Notes: a model not told the origin generated them from the sequence alone. A stretch of DNA of 64,000 bases from VBAU01 sp036005185 (GCA_036005185.1 DASYQS010000049.1:1-64000); one strand, 5' to 3'. Shown: positions 1 to 8,996, numbered from the stretch's first letter. Numbers and translations are program-made.

Positions 1-410
<410 letters not shown>

Positions 411-573
411 AAATGTTGTTTGATACTGACATTATTAATTCAAAGAATTAACGTGTCAAATCGAATTTGTTTCGCTTGACTTACCTATTGTCCCGATCAA
501 AATCGAGACGTGCTGTTGCTTCCCAACTTTCAAAGATCTTTTGGCTTATTTGCCACCCATTTTTATGGGAGTG

Positions 574-605
574 CAAAGGTACGAGCCGTATCATTCCTAA
601 CCAAA
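574..605 (-). promoter_or_regulatory. rRNA operon promoter, proximal
   Basis: On the minus strand a TTTG element (602-605) is separated by 20 nt from TACCTTTG (574-581). This fits the Bacteroidota primary-sigma consensus TTTG-N19/21-TAnnTTTG. It lies about 165 nt before the 16S 5' end. The roughly 512-base gene-free stretch between 16S and truA holds this promoter, two more, and the pre-rRNA leader. Confidence 0.65.
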
Positions 606-675
606 ACTTTTTAAAAGATTTTGGTTGATTTTCAATTTCTTTAAGAGAGCTTATAAAAAATTTTAGGACGAATTG

Positions 676-706
676 CAAAAATACGATGTGATGCTTTTAC
701 AGCAAA
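676..706 (-). promoter_or_regulatory. rRNA operon promoter, middle
   Basis: On the minus strand TTTG (703-706), a 19-nt spacer and TATTTTTG (676-683) match the Bacteroidota promoter consensus. It is the second of three such elements spaced roughly 100-140 nt apart and all pointing at the 16S gene. Confidence 0.6.
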
Positions 707-815
707 TTTTTCTCGTGAATTTTGTTCACATTCATCACACCTCTTATTCATCCATTATCAACAAATTGATAAATATTTCGAAGAACTAATCCGTTTAATT
801 TTTAAAAGCGGGACG

Positions 816-846
816 CAAAGATAAGTACCGAGGGTTTATCGACAAA
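816..846 (-). promoter_or_regulatory. rRNA operon promoter, distal
   Basis: On the minus strand TTTG (843-846), 19 nt and TATCTTTG (816-823). It lies just beyond the 3' end of truA and points at the 16S gene, so it is the most upstream of three tandem promoters. Element positions may be off by one base. Confidence 0.55.
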
Positions 847-923
847 TCTTTTTTGAAAATAAAAATGATGGATCGTCAAAATGTAAGCCCAATAAGGGTT
901 TGAAGCGAAAATTTTTTGTTGTT

Positions 924-1664
924 TCAAAAATAATTTTCCGGATAATTTACTGCAATCAAAAACAAACCGTGCGCAGGAACAGCAAAGCTTGCTTTTGTAC
1001 AATCTTTTTGCTCAATGATATTTTTAAATTCTTCTATTGATAGTTTTCCACGGCCAATTTTCAACATAGTAGCCACCAAGGCTCTTACCATTCCTCTTAA
1101 AAATCTATCGGCCTTAACATAAAAGACCAAGCAGTCTTCTTCCCATTTCCATTCACTTTGTTGAATATGACAAATAAAAGTCTTGACCTGTGTGTTTTTC
1201 TTAGAAAAAGAAGTGAAATCCACATAATCTTTTATTACTTCTGCAGCCTCTTCCATTAGCTCTGTATTTAATTTATAAGGAAAATAAAAAGCTCTGTCTT
1301 TTAAAAAAGGATTTTTATACCTGTAAACAAAATATTTGTACTCCCGGCTTACAGCATCAAAACGACAATGTGCTTCTGATTTTGCAGTAATTAAGTTTTG
1401 TATTACTATATCATCAGGTAAAATGGCATTTATTTTATATACAAAATGAGAATTCATTTCGCCCTCAAAATCAAAATGAAAAAAATTTTGCAATGCATGT
1501 ACACCTGCATCAGTTCGTGACGAGCTGGTTAAAGTAATTTTTTCTTTTTGCAGTACTTCGCAAGCCTTTTCTATTTCCGCCTGAATAGAATTTGCATTTT
1601 GCTGAATTTGAAACCCACTATAGTTTGTTCCTTTATAAGCTACTTCAAGAAAGTAACGAGCCAT
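924..1664 (-). CDS. truA: tRNA pseudouridine(38-40) synthase TruA
   Basis: Converts uridines 38-40 in the anticodon stem-loop of many tRNAs to pseudouridine; cytoplasmic. The 246-residue length is normal for the family. The catalytic aspartate is visible in SSSRTDAGVHALQNFFHFD (Asp about residue 52). The C-terminal conserved blocks FLRGMVRALVATMLKIGRG and VPAHGLFLIAV are also present. It starts at ATG, with MARYFLEVAYKGTNYSGFQ giving the usual first beta strand. The next gene upstream on the same strand, a DUF4476 protein, lies 68 nt away; the rRNA promoters start past its 3' end. Housekeeping gene, no oddities. Confidence 0.97.
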   Translation of the reverse strand: MARYFLEVAYKGTNYSGFQIQQNANSIQAEIEKACEVLQKEKITLTSSSRTDAGVHALQNFFHFDFEGEMNSHFVYKINAILPDDIVIQNLITAKSEAHCRFDAVSREYKYFVYRYKNPFLKDRAFYFPYKLNTELMEEAAEVIKDYVDFTSFSKKNTQVKTFICHIQQSEWKWEEDCLVFYVKADRFLRGMVRALVATMLKIGRGKLSIEEFKNIIEQKDCTKASFAVPAHGLFLIAVNYPENYF

Positions 1665-1732
1665 AGTTCGTTGATAAGTTTACAAGATAATAAGTTATAT
1701 GGCATTTACTTCGTAGCCTAATTAACTTATAC

Positions 1733-3082
1733 TTAATTGCGAGGGATTTCCTTAAAGCGATTTATATAATACTGATCTTTTAGTTCGGATTCAAGGGAGG
1801 AAAAATTTTCAATGTCTGATACATGGTTATAAGCAGCGTCAAAAAAATTGTATTTACCTGCATTGGAAAGGAACATCGTGCTAAGATTTTTTATCTGCTC
1901 AGTTGAAAAACATTTTTCTTTAAAGTATTTTTTTGCTTCTTCAAGCATTCCGTCATCATTGGTTTTGGCCGCCATTTTTCTTCTTAATTTTAGAAAATCA
2001 TCGTTACCGGCGACAGTCATGCATTTTTTTGTTTCTGCTTCTTCAGCTTTGTTCTTATTAAATGGCCACCATTTTTTACCTTCTTCTTTTTTTGTTTCAG
2101 GCTGCGGCTTATCAGGCGTTTGGGTTTTGTTTTTATTAAACGGCCACCATTTTTTTCCCTCTTCTTTTTTTATTTCGGGTTTAGGTTCATTAATTATTCG
2201 AATTGTATCTGTATCAGGAAGAATGTCTAAAAATCTCTTATTTTCTTTTGCAGTATCGGGTTTTGTTTCGTCCTGGACAACAGCCTCCTTATTGACAGGT
2301 ATTAATATCCTTACTGTGTCTTTACTTCCACTTTGGTATTCATCGATGAATACGGATTCAAATCCTTCTGAAGTAGATATCCCTGAAATTTTTGTTACCT
2401 GAGATTTTTTATAGGACTCTCCCGTTTTAACTATTGGCTTTTTTTCCGCCGAGTCAACTTTTTTGTCAGTTGCATTTACAGATTCTACTTTTTGTTCTTC
2501 CTGATTTATTGGTTGTTTAGGGTTGTCAGATTTCTTTTCTTCTTTCACAATAGCTTCCGTAACCTCAGGTTTTTTTTCCTCTTTTTCAATTGTTTGAACA
2601 GCTTCGGTTTTTTTCTCTTGCTCTTTTACCAGAACAGGAGTTTGTTTCAATGAAGGATCATCTGTGGCTTTTGAAAGCAGATCGGTAAAGGCATTTACTT
2701 GAACATCGGGATTATTATTGTACTGAGCCGCAGTTTTCGCATTTGAGGAAGGCATTTGAATGCTTAATGATTGCAAATCAAAAAGCCCCCATCCTTTTTC
2801 TCCAAAATTTTTTATAAGATACCCATGATCTTTTTTATTGATAGAGGTGTGAAAATCAAGATCAATATTCTTTCCCGGAAAACCCAATTTGAAATTATAA
2901 GTGCTGTCTTTTAACCTGGGAAGAATTAAATATCCCGACGGAGTAGAATTATAAAGCTTATCATCTATGCGAACAAAAAAAGGCTCTGCGGTTTCAGTTT
3001 GGAGGTAAACAAAATAAATCTTTTGGGCATTTAGGAATGACACAACTATAGCAAAGCAACAGATCAATAGGGCTCGCTTCAT
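1733..3082 (-). CDS. secreted DUF4476 protein with charged repeat linker
   Basis: Function unknown. The first 20 residues (MKRALLICCFAIVVSFLNAQ) form a clear signal peptide, so the protein is exported. An N-terminal domain (about 20-105, FFVRIDDKLYNSTPSGYLIL) resembles the beta-rich head often found with DUF4476. It is followed by a long Lys/Glu/Pro-rich linker (about 130-340). Within the linker the motif KKEEGKKWWPFNKNK occurs twice, nearly identical, about 25 residues apart. The last 95 residues (DDFLKLRRKMAAKTNDDGML onward) match DUF4476, a helical domain of Bacteroidota exported proteins. The linker could span the periplasm or peptidoglycan. A TAAATTTG box at 3104-3111 (minus strand) could be the -7 element, but no TTTG partner is seen. 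Confidence 0.8.
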   Translation of the reverse strand: MKRALLICCFAIVVSFLNAQKIYFVYLQTETAEPFFVRIDDKLYNSTPSGYLILPRLKDSTYNFKLGFPGKNIDLDFHTSINKKDHGYLIKNFGEKGWGLFDLQSLSIQMPSSNAKTAAQYNNNPDVQVNAFTDLLSKATDDPSLKQTPVLVKEQEKKTEAVQTIEKEEKKPEVTEAIVKEEKKSDNPKQPINQEEQKVESVNATDKKVDSAEKKPIVKTGESYKKSQVTKISGISTSEGFESVFIDEYQSGSKDTVRILIPVNKEAVVQDETKPDTAKENKRFLDILPDTDTIRIINEPKPEIKKEEGKKWWPFNKNKTQTPDKPQPETKKEEGKKWWPFNKNKAEEAETKKCMTVAGNDDFLKLRRKMAAKTNDDGMLEEAKKYFKEKCFSTEQIKNLSTMFLSNAGKYNFFDAAYNHVSDIENFSSLESELKDQYYINRFKEIPRN

Positions 3083-3194
3083 AACTAACAGTGATTTTCA
3101 TTTCAAATTTATGTCAATTCCTACTATAAGGGTGTTAAATAGTTAGCTCTTTAAAATATCTCTAGTGTGATAGTTTTGTGGGGATATGACTAGG

Positions 3195-3440
3195 CTATAA
3201 AAAAAGCAGGTAAACAATCTTTCCTCTTAAAGCTTTTGCTACAGCCTCGGATTTTGAATGCGCCTGTAGTTTTTTGTAAATTTTTTTTATGTGCACATTT
3301 GCTGTTCAATACTGATAAAACAGGTATCGGCTATCATTTGTAGCTCATGCCTTTTACGAGACAGGCCAAGATCTCATGTTCACGGGCAGAAAGGTCAAAT
3401 AATTCTTTTTTATAATGAAATCTATGTTTCAGGAGGATAC
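3195..3440 (-). pseudogene. decayed LuxR/NarL-type response regulator, C-terminal half
   Basis: Reading the minus strand from about 3430 downwards gives KKELFDLSAREHEILACLVK followed by GMSYK, the start of a LuxR-type helix-turn-helix. A stop follows. One base over, the reading continues MIADTCFISIEQQM, then a second shift gives VHIKKIYKKLQAHSKSEAVA and KALRGKIV to a stop at 3195. Joined, the pieces make one textbook LuxR DNA-binding domain, broken by two frameshifts. Further upstream, traces such as KNIAAN recall the end of a receiver domain, but the rest is unrecognisable. This explains most of the 547-base gap between the DUF4476 gene and the TPM gene; I see nothing else there. Confidence 0.75.
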
Positions 3441-3629
3441 TTTGAAAGTTATGTTGGCAGCGATATTTTTAATAACCATGTGTTGAAACTGGAGTCTTTA
3501 AAACAAAATGATATTAGCGACTACGATGCATGATTGTTGGCGTCTGGAGAATGCTGAGTACTAAGCATAACAACCCGATAATTTTTTATATTCATTGATT
3601 TGAAGAACGGAAAACTACCGATCTTAGAA

Positions 3630-4418
3630 TTACCAGCTGCCGCTGGCACCGCCGCCACCAAAGCTTCCGCCACCAAATCCTCCAAAGCCTCCGCTGCTTC
3701 CGCCGGACCATCCACCGCCACCGCTTCCGCCGCCTCTTCCCATACTTCCCAATATGCTTCCAATAATCCAACCCGTACCAATATCTCTGTAACCACGACG
3801 CGACATCATACCCCCGCCCTTTCCACTTCCTCTGCTGGCAGCTATGATCAAAAAGATAACGATAAATATAATCGCACCTATCGGGAAACCTTTACCGCCT
3901 TTGTTTTTATTATAACCGGCCGGTGCTTTATATTCACCTGCGGCAGCCTTTATTATATCATCTGTGGCTTCGTCCAAGCCTCTATAATAATTCCCCTGCT
4001 TAAAATTTGGAGTGAGATCGTTATCTATTATAGCTTTCGCCGTAACATCAGGAATTGCTCCTTCAAGTCCGTAACCGACTTCGATGCGAAGTTTGCGATC
4101 CTCCTTTGCAACTAACAATACAATGCCATTATTAAATTCTTTCCCTCCCACTCCCCATTTTCGACCTAATGCAATAGCATATTCGGAAATGTCATAACCA
4201 GAAAGAGAATTAATAATTACAATAGCAATCTGGTTTGATGTACTATCATCATAGGCAACTAACTTTTGTTCTAATGCCTGAACTTGTTCTGGTGTTAACG
4301 TACGAGTGAAATCGTTTACCAAACGCGGGGGAACCGGTCTTGAAGGAACAACTTTTTCTATCTGTGCTTTTGCAAAAACAGAAATAAATAGAAGAGTAAA
4401 TAAAAGTATTCTTTTCAT
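3630..4418 (-). CDS. TPM-domain membrane protein (YgcG family)
   Basis: Signal peptide at residues 1-18 (MKRILLFTLLFISVFAKA). A TPM domain follows at about 30-155, with VNDFTRTLTPEQVQALEQKL, the NNGIVLLVAKEDRKLRIEVG strand and GLEGAIPDVTA. One transmembrane helix comes next (about 175-195, IGAIIFIVIFLIIAA), and the tail is extremely glycine/serine-rich. TPM domains are periplasmic and have been linked to photosystem II repair in plants and to membrane-stress functions in bacteria; the bacterial role is unsettled. It is the last gene of a three-gene unit with LemA and a second TPM protein, 6 nt after the latter. The Gly-rich tail makes the opposite strand look like a long Ala/Ser/Thr-rich reading frame, which is an artefact. 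Confidence 0.9.
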   Translation of the reverse strand: MKRILLFTLLFISVFAKAQIEKVVPSRPVPPRLVNDFTRTLTPEQVQALEQKLVAYDDSTSNQIAIVIINSLSGYDISEYAIALGRKWGVGGKEFNNGIVLLVAKEDRKLRIEVGYGLEGAIPDVTAKAIIDNDLTPNFKQGNYYRGLDEATDDIIKAAAGEYKAPAGYNKNKGGKGFPIGAIIFIVIFLIIAASRGSGKGGGMMSRRGYRDIGTGWIIGSILGSMGRGGGSGGGGWSGGSSGGFGGFGGGSFGGGGASGSW

Positions 4419-4424
4419 TAATTA

Positions 4425-4880
4425 TTACCTGCCAAAAACAATATCATCCGGCAGTTCGTTTTTATCGGTATTCCTGTCATAAGGGAAATGTGTGCACAAG
4501 GCCTCACCAATATTTATTACACACTCGCGAATTCCTTCTGCTATATTCTCACGATTAAAAGCATTGATCATTTTCACAACTTCGTTGGCCCAGTATTCAT
4601 TGCCGACCTTCTTGTGAATGCCTTCATCGCCAAACACCGCCAATTGCCTGTCTTTAATCGCAACATACACCAGCACAGCATTCCTCAATTCCGTTTTATG
4701 CATTTGGAGATTTTCAAAAATTTCTATGGCCCTATCGATTGCATTTACATAACGGCAGCGGTTCTCCACAAAAACCCTTACCTCGCCACTGGTGCGTTGC
4801 TCCGCCTTCTGAACTGCCTCCACAATGGTTTGCTTCTCTTCAGGTGTGAAGAATTCTTTTTTCTTAAAAAGGGAAAACAT
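4425..4880 (-). CDS. TPM-domain protein without membrane anchor
   Basis: A 151-residue protein that is almost entirely one TPM domain: TPEEKQTIVEAVQKAEQRTS, GEVRVFVENRC, NAVLVYVAIKDRQLAVFGDE and GIHKKVGNEYWANEVV. It has no signal peptide and no membrane segment, so it is either cytoplasmic or works through its partners. It lies 14 nt after the LemA gene and 6 nt before the larger TPM gene, a conserved LemA-TPM-TPM arrangement in Bacteroidota. The molecular role is unknown. Confidence 0.88.
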   Translation of the reverse strand: MFSLFKKKEFFTPEEKQTIVEAVQKAEQRTSGEVRVFVENRCRYVNAIDRAIEIFENLQMHKTELRNAVLVYVAIKDRQLAVFGDEGIHKKVGNEYWANEVVKMINAFNRENIAEGIRECVINIGEALCTHFPYDRNTDKNELPDDIVFGR

Positions 4881-4894
4881 TCTTATTCGATGAA

Positions 4895-5491
4895 TTACTT
4901 AATATCAAAATTTATATCGGGGTTCTTTTCGGTTCCGGGAGCGGCTTTGTAATAGCCTTTTTCATGAAAACCGAAAATGCCAGCTAATAAATTATTCGGA
5001 AATCTTTTCACTTTGAGATTATAGCCCTCAACCGATTTATTGTAATCCTGCCGGGCCACATTAATCCTGTTTTCAGTGCCTTCAATTTGCGTCTGAAAAT
5101 CCTGGAAAGCCTTAGTGGTTTTAAGATCAGGATAATTTTCCGCTACTGCAAGCAATCTTCCAAATGCACTTTGTAGTTGCCCCTGGGCCTGCTGGAATCT
5201 GTCCAGACTTGCCTGGTCATTAATATCCACATTTATCGAAGTAGCCTTTGCTCTTGCTTCTACCACCTGTGTCAATACCGATTTTTCAAAATTGGCTGAA
5301 GCTTGAACTGTTTTAACAACGCTACTATACAGGTCCGTTCTCCGCTGATAATTTGTTTCTACATTGCCCCAAACTTTTTTTACATTTTGATCAGCAGATA
5401 CCAAACCATTATATCCACCACATCCCCAAACCACAAAAATTAAAACAATTGCTACAATGATCAGCAATCCAAGATTGCGTGTTCCTTTCAT
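4895..5491 (-). CDS. lemA: LemA family protein
   Basis: The N-terminal membrane segment (about residues 8-26, GLLIIVAIVLIFVVWGCGGY) is followed by the LemA signature, with YNGLVSADQNVKKVWGNVET, RRTDLYSSVVKTVQASANFE and a long helical region ending near FPNNLLAGIFGF. The length of 198 residues is normal. LemA proteins sit in the inner membrane with a helical bundle outside; their biochemical function is not known. It is the first gene of the LemA-TPM-TPM unit. The WGCGG cysteine could be read as a lipobox, but the anchor reading is more usual. Confidence 0.92.
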   Translation of the reverse strand: MKGTRNLGLLIIVAIVLIFVVWGCGGYNGLVSADQNVKKVWGNVETNYQRRTDLYSSVVKTVQASANFEKSVLTQVVEARAKATSINVDINDQASLDRFQQAQGQLQSAFGRLLAVAENYPDLKTTKAFQDFQTQIEGTENRINVARQDYNKSVEGYNLKVKRFPNNLLAGIFGFHEKGYYKAAPGTEKNPDINFDIK

Positions 5492-5628
5492 GTTTTTAAG
5501 TTTTATAAATTAAAATTAGCGCATTGTTTATTTCTCAATGATAAATTTTTATTATGCTCCTCTTGATTTAAGTTATTCTTCCGTGGCGGCACGGTTTTCG
5601 CTTTTTTTCTTTCCTAATCTCCGAGACT

Positions 5629-5799
5629 ATGAGTTTTCTGAAAAAGCATTGCTGGATTTTCCTGATTCCCTTATTGGCAACAATCTACTGGAAAAAATCA
5701 AAAACCAGTTCCGTTATAAAACTTCCTGGCTCATCTTTTATAAAAGATTCCATTCTTATTCATCGCCATGACGACATGAAAATTTTCGTTGTAAAATAA
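5629..5799 (+). CDS. possible 56-residue membrane-anchored small protein
   Basis: An ATG at 5629 opens a 56-codon frame starting MSFLKKHCWIFLIPLLATIY. It has one hydrophobic helix flanked by lysines, then a short polar tail ending MKIFVVK. The composition looks like a real bitopic small protein rather than random translation. It is the only coding candidate in the 394-base gap between the divergent lemA and the end of pgk. I do not recognise it. No clear promoter or ribosome-binding site is visible, so it may still be chance. Confidence 0.35.
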   Translation: MSFLKKHCWIFLIPLLATIYWKKSKTSSVIKLPGSSFIKDSILIHRHDDMKIFVVK

Positions 5800-5885
5800 A
5801 TTCGTTTGGAGGTTACGCACAATAATGAGGAAGTAAACAGTAATTCGTTGCCGGCGAATAGCGGTAATCGTCGGTAAATCTTGCA

Positions 5886-7085
5886 CTAAGATTTTTGAAT
5901 AGCTGCAATTCCAGGGAGAGTCTTTCCTTCAAAATATTCAAGCATGGCGCCACCGCCCGTGGATATATAGCTTACTTTATCGGAAAATCCGAATTGATTC
6001 ACCGCCGCTACAGAATCTCCGCCACCCACCAAAGAAAATGCCCCATTTTGTGTAGATTCAGCCACAGCCGAGGCTATAGTTCTTGTACCATGCTGAAATT
6101 TTTCCATTTCAAAAACTCCCATAGGTCCATTCCATAAAATGGTTTTTGAGTGCTTGATGATATTGGAAAATTGGTCGCATGCGTTTTCTGCAATGTCTAA
6201 ACCCATCCAGCCATCTGGTATATTATTGCTTGGCGCCGTTGAGGTGTCGGCATCAGCAGAAAACTTATTAGCGATCACTGAATCCGAAGGCAGGTGAATA
6301 CATACACCCTTTGCTTCTGCCTTTTGTAATATTTCCTTCGCTGCTTCTATTCTGTCGTTCTCGCATAGTGAATTACCAATTTTTCCTCCATTTGCCTTTT
6401 CAAAGGTATAAGCCATGCCTCCTCCAATAATAATATCGGTGGCTTTGTCGAGTAAATTTTCAAGAATTAAAATTTTATCAGAAACTTTTGCCCCTCCGAT
6501 AATAGCAGTAAAAGGCTTTTGTGAACTATGCAAAACTTTTTCAGCGCTGGCCACTTCATTTTCCATCAACAAGCCAAACATTTTTTTTGCAGGAGGAAAA
6601 AAATCTGCAATAACGGCTGTTGAGGCATGTGCACGATGGGCTGTTCCGAATGCGTCGTTCACATACACATCGCCTAGCTTTGATAAACTTTGTGCAAAGC
6701 CTTTGTCTCCTTTTTCTTCTTCTTTGTGGAAACGCAAATTTTCCAACAACAAAATTTCTCCCGGCTGCAAACTTTTTGCTAAATGCTCGGTTTCCTCGCC
6801 TATACAATCCTTTGCAAAAAGTATGGTAGCGCCTTGAAGTAATCTTCTGAGATGAACAACCAAATGTTTTAACGAATATTTTTCGGAAGGTCCATCTTTG
6901 GGGCGGCCCAAATGACTCATAAGAATTACACTACCACCGTCATCAAGAATTTTTCTGATGGTAGGAACTGCAGCTTTTATTCTTGTATCATCCGTAATCT
7001 CATGTTTGTCATTCAGCGGCACATTAAAATCAACACGAACCAATGCTTTTTGCCCTGAAAAATTATATGATGAAAATTTTGACAT
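5886..7085 (-). CDS. pgk: phosphoglycerate kinase
   Basis: Transfers the phosphate of 1,3-bisphosphoglycerate to ADP in glycolysis; cytoplasmic. Visible signatures are KALVRVDFNVPL, the SHLGRPKDGP loop, GGAKVSDKILILENLLDKA, GGGMAYTFEKA and the nucleotide-binding end LWNGPMGVFE with LVGGGDSVAAV. I start at the ATG of MSKFSSYNFSGQK (399 residues) rather than an in-frame codon 21 nt upstream, which gives a better match to PGK N-termini. It lies downstream of gap on the same strand, separated by a hairpin terminator, so the two may be transcribed partly separately. Confidence 0.97.
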   Translation of the reverse strand: MSKFSSYNFSGQKALVRVDFNVPLNDKHEITDDTRIKAAVPTIRKILDDGGSVILMSHLGRPKDGPSEKYSLKHLVVHLRRLLQGATILFAKDCIGEETEHLAKSLQPGEILLLENLRFHKEEEKGDKGFAQSLSKLGDVYVNDAFGTAHRAHASTAVIADFFPPAKKMFGLLMENEVASAEKVLHSSQKPFTAIIGGAKVSDKILILENLLDKATDIIIGGGMAYTFEKANGGKIGNSLCENDRIEAAKEILQKAEAKGVCIHLPSDSVIANKFSADADTSTAPSNNIPDGWMGLDIAENACDQFSNIIKHSKTILWNGPMGVFEMEKFQHGTRTIASAVAESTQNGAFSLVGGGDSVAAVNQFGFSDKVSYISTGGGAMLEYFEGKTLPGIAAIQKS

Positions 7086-7134
7086 AACCCTCCTTAAATT
7101 CCTCAAATGAAGAATTTTAATGAATATAAAAATG

Positions 7135-7162
7135 AAAGGCTTTCAAAAAATTGAAAGCCTTT
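7135..7162 (-). terminator. terminator after gap
   Basis: Perfect 12-bp inverted repeat (aaaggctttcaa at 7135-7146, ttgaaagccttt at 7151-7162) with a 4-nt loop. On the minus strand it is followed by a T-rich run. It sits between the end of gap and the start of pgk. Confidence 0.75.
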
Positions 7163-7236
7163 ATGTAAATGAATATCGTTCATCGGTATACTGAGCATTG
7201 TAAAAACTACGAAACCAAAGTGATTCTTGCCGTTGC

Positions 7237-8277
7237 TCATGACTGCGCTGCTGCCGGCGTCATCTTTTTTGATATTAAGCTGGCAAAGTATTTTACAGTG
7301 CGTACAAGTTGGCTCACATAACTCATTTCATTATCATACCAACTCACTGTTTTTACTAATTGCGTGTCACCAACTGTCTGCACTTTTGTTTGTGTTCCAT
7401 CAAACAAAGAGCCATAAGTCATGCCAATCACATCACTGCTTACAATTTGGTCTTCAGTATAGCCATAACTTTCATTCGTTGCAGCTTTCATGGCAGCATT
7501 CACCTCTTCTACGGTAACTTTTTTATTTAAGATGCTTGTAAGTTCGGTGAGCGAACCGGTTAGTGTTGGAACACGTTGAGCATTGCCATCCATTTTGCCT
7601 TTTAAATTTGGCAATACGAGGCCGATTGCTTTAGCAGCGCCAGTTGTATTGGGCACAATATTTTGTGCTGCCGCTCTTGCACGGCGAAGATCACCTTTGG
7701 GATGCGGCGCATCCTGCGTATTCTGATCATTGGTGTAAGCATGCACCGTAGTCATGAATGCATTTGCTATTCCAAATTTTTCATCAAGCACCTGGGCCAT
7801 TGGAGCCAGGCAATTAGTTGTACATGATGCACAACTGATAATCGTTTCGCTGCCATCAAGAATATCATGATTAACATTAAAAACAATCGTTTTGAGATCG
7901 CCCGTTGCGGGAGCAGAAATAACAACACGTTTTGCACCAGCCTTTAAATGCGCTTCTGCTTTTTCTTTGTCAGTAAAAAAACCAGTACACTCAAGCACCA
8001 CATCTACATCATGATCTTTCCACGGAATTTGTGCGGGATCTTTCTGTGCATATATTTTTATTGCATCACCCTCAACTATAATTGAATCTTCAGTTGATTT
8101 TACGTCAACGCCAAAGCGGCCCTGTGCACTGTCATATTTAAGCAGGTGTGCTAATACTTTTGGGCTGGTGAGATCATTGATGGCCACCACATCAATACCT
8201 TCCATTTGATAGATCTGGCGGTACACCAACCTTCCAATACGTCCGAATCCGTTGATGGCAACTTTAACTGTGCTCAT
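7237..8277 (-). CDS. gap: glyceraldehyde-3-phosphate dehydrogenase, type I
   Basis: Oxidises glyceraldehyde-3-phosphate with NAD and phosphate in glycolysis. The Rossmann motif INGFGRIGRLVYRQI is at residues 8-22. The catalytic cysteine lies in SCASCTTNCLAPMAQ, and the family segment SWYDNEMSYVSQLVRTVKYF is near the end. The 346-residue length is slightly long because of a short C-terminal tail (SKKMTPAAAQS). A TAACTTTG box lies 41 nt upstream of the ATG. It is grouped with pgk on the minus strand, a common glycolytic pairing. Confidence 0.98.
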   Translation of the reverse strand: MSTVKVAINGFGRIGRLVYRQIYQMEGIDVVAINDLTSPKVLAHLLKYDSAQGRFGVDVKSTEDSIIVEGDAIKIYAQKDPAQIPWKDHDVDVVLECTGFFTDKEKAEAHLKAGAKRVVISAPATGDLKTIVFNVNHDILDGSETIISCASCTTNCLAPMAQVLDEKFGIANAFMTTVHAYTNDQNTQDAPHPKGDLRRARAAAQNIVPNTTGAAKAIGLVLPNLKGKMDGNAQRVPTLTGSLTELTSILNKKVTVEEVNAAMKAATNESYGYTEDQIVSSDVIGMTYGSLFDGTQTKVQTVGDTQLVKTVSWYDNEMSYVSQLVRTVKYFASLISKKMTPAAAQS

Positions 8278-8317
8278 GATTTGTTTGAAATTATATTACT
8301 TTAAAAGTTTTGCGGGG

Positions 8318-8325
8318 CAAAGTTA
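8318..8325 (-). promoter_or_regulatory. probable -7 element of gap
   Basis: TAACTTTG on the minus strand, matching the Bacteroidota TAnnTTTG element, 41 nt before the gap start codon. The upstream TTTG element is poor, with only a TTG about 25 nt away. Confidence 0.5.
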
Positions 8326-8497
8326 CGTGTTTGAAATAAATAGAAGTTTACAAGTTATATGGGATTATATGATTGTCAACTGCGTCATTTGATCGCATTT
8401 CTTTAAAATTTATTCGTGAATTTGCTGACAAATTTGGAACCTTCGAGCCTTACAGCGGACAAGCTTCATAATTAACCAGATATCGAAGTGAAATAAT

Positions 8498-8529
8498 TTT
8501 GGCTAAAAAACCGTCGCAAACTATCTTTG
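8498..8529 (+). promoter_or_regulatory. promoter of tRNA-Glu
   Basis: TTTG (8498-8501), 20-nt spacer, TATCTTTG (8522-8529), an exact Bacteroidota promoter. The tRNA begins 15 nt later. The rest of the region from 8326 to 8497 shows nothing recognisable. Confidence 0.75.
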
Positions 8530-8544
8530 CCGTCCTTAAAACGA

Positions 8545-8616
8545 GGCCCGTTCGTCTAAGGGCTAGGACACCACCCTTTCACGGTGGTGATACGAGTTCG
8601 AATCTCGTACGGGCTA
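8545..8616 (+). tRNA. tRNA-Glu (anticodon UUC)
   Basis: Folds into a cloverleaf. The acceptor arm pairs GGCCCGT with ACGGGCT (G1-U72 wobble). The anticodon stem CCACC/GGTGG encloses a loop with TTC, and the T arm ACGAG-TTCGAAT-CTCGT is perfect. The discriminator is A and CCA is not encoded. A TTTG/TAnnTTTG promoter lies just upstream and a strong hairpin terminator 33 nt downstream. Confidence 0.97.
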
Positions 8617-8648
8617 CAAGAAATAGTTTCACAACTCGGTACACAACG

Positions 8649-8681
8649 AAATCCCCGCAAAATCAATACTGGCGGGGATTT
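8649..8681 (+). terminator. terminator after tRNA-Glu
   Basis: Inverted repeat aaatccccgc (8649-8658) / gcggggattt (8672-8681) followed by TTTATTTT. The whole element including loop and flanks recurs at 24043-24098. The 315 nt from 8682 to the next gene hold no feature I can support. Confidence 0.85.
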
Positions 8682-8996
8682 TTATTTTCGGTTGGCATCA
8701 GTTAGAAACGCTTTTCACATTTTTTTGGTTCAACAGTGTTTCACCAAAATCGCTTGTTTCGCCAAACCGGCGGGGTTTTAATAAAGCAAGCTCGATAAGA
8801 AAAATTTGCATAATAGAGTTTCCCCTCGTCTCGATCTCACTCGATAAATTGCCGACATAAAACTTCTCCGACATTTTTGATTACGATTTTGCCAATCAGT
8901 CCAATCTCTTTTGCAGTTTAGATTGAACATGTTAGCTTTCTTGCATTTAAATCCCTGCATCAATAAATAAATACAGATATGCTGTAATTTAGAGAG

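Noticed and set aside
1848..2402. 184-codon plus-strand frame with repeated LLNGHHF/FPSSF
   Set aside because: Antisense of the DUF4476 protein linker; repeats mirror its duplicated WWPFNKNK motif.
3600..4115. Long Ala/Ser/Thr-rich plus-strand frame, and a Val/Ala/Glu-rich minus-strand frame at 3521-3796
   Set aside because: Both are shadows of the Gly-rich tail of the TPM gene, produced by repeated GGN codons.
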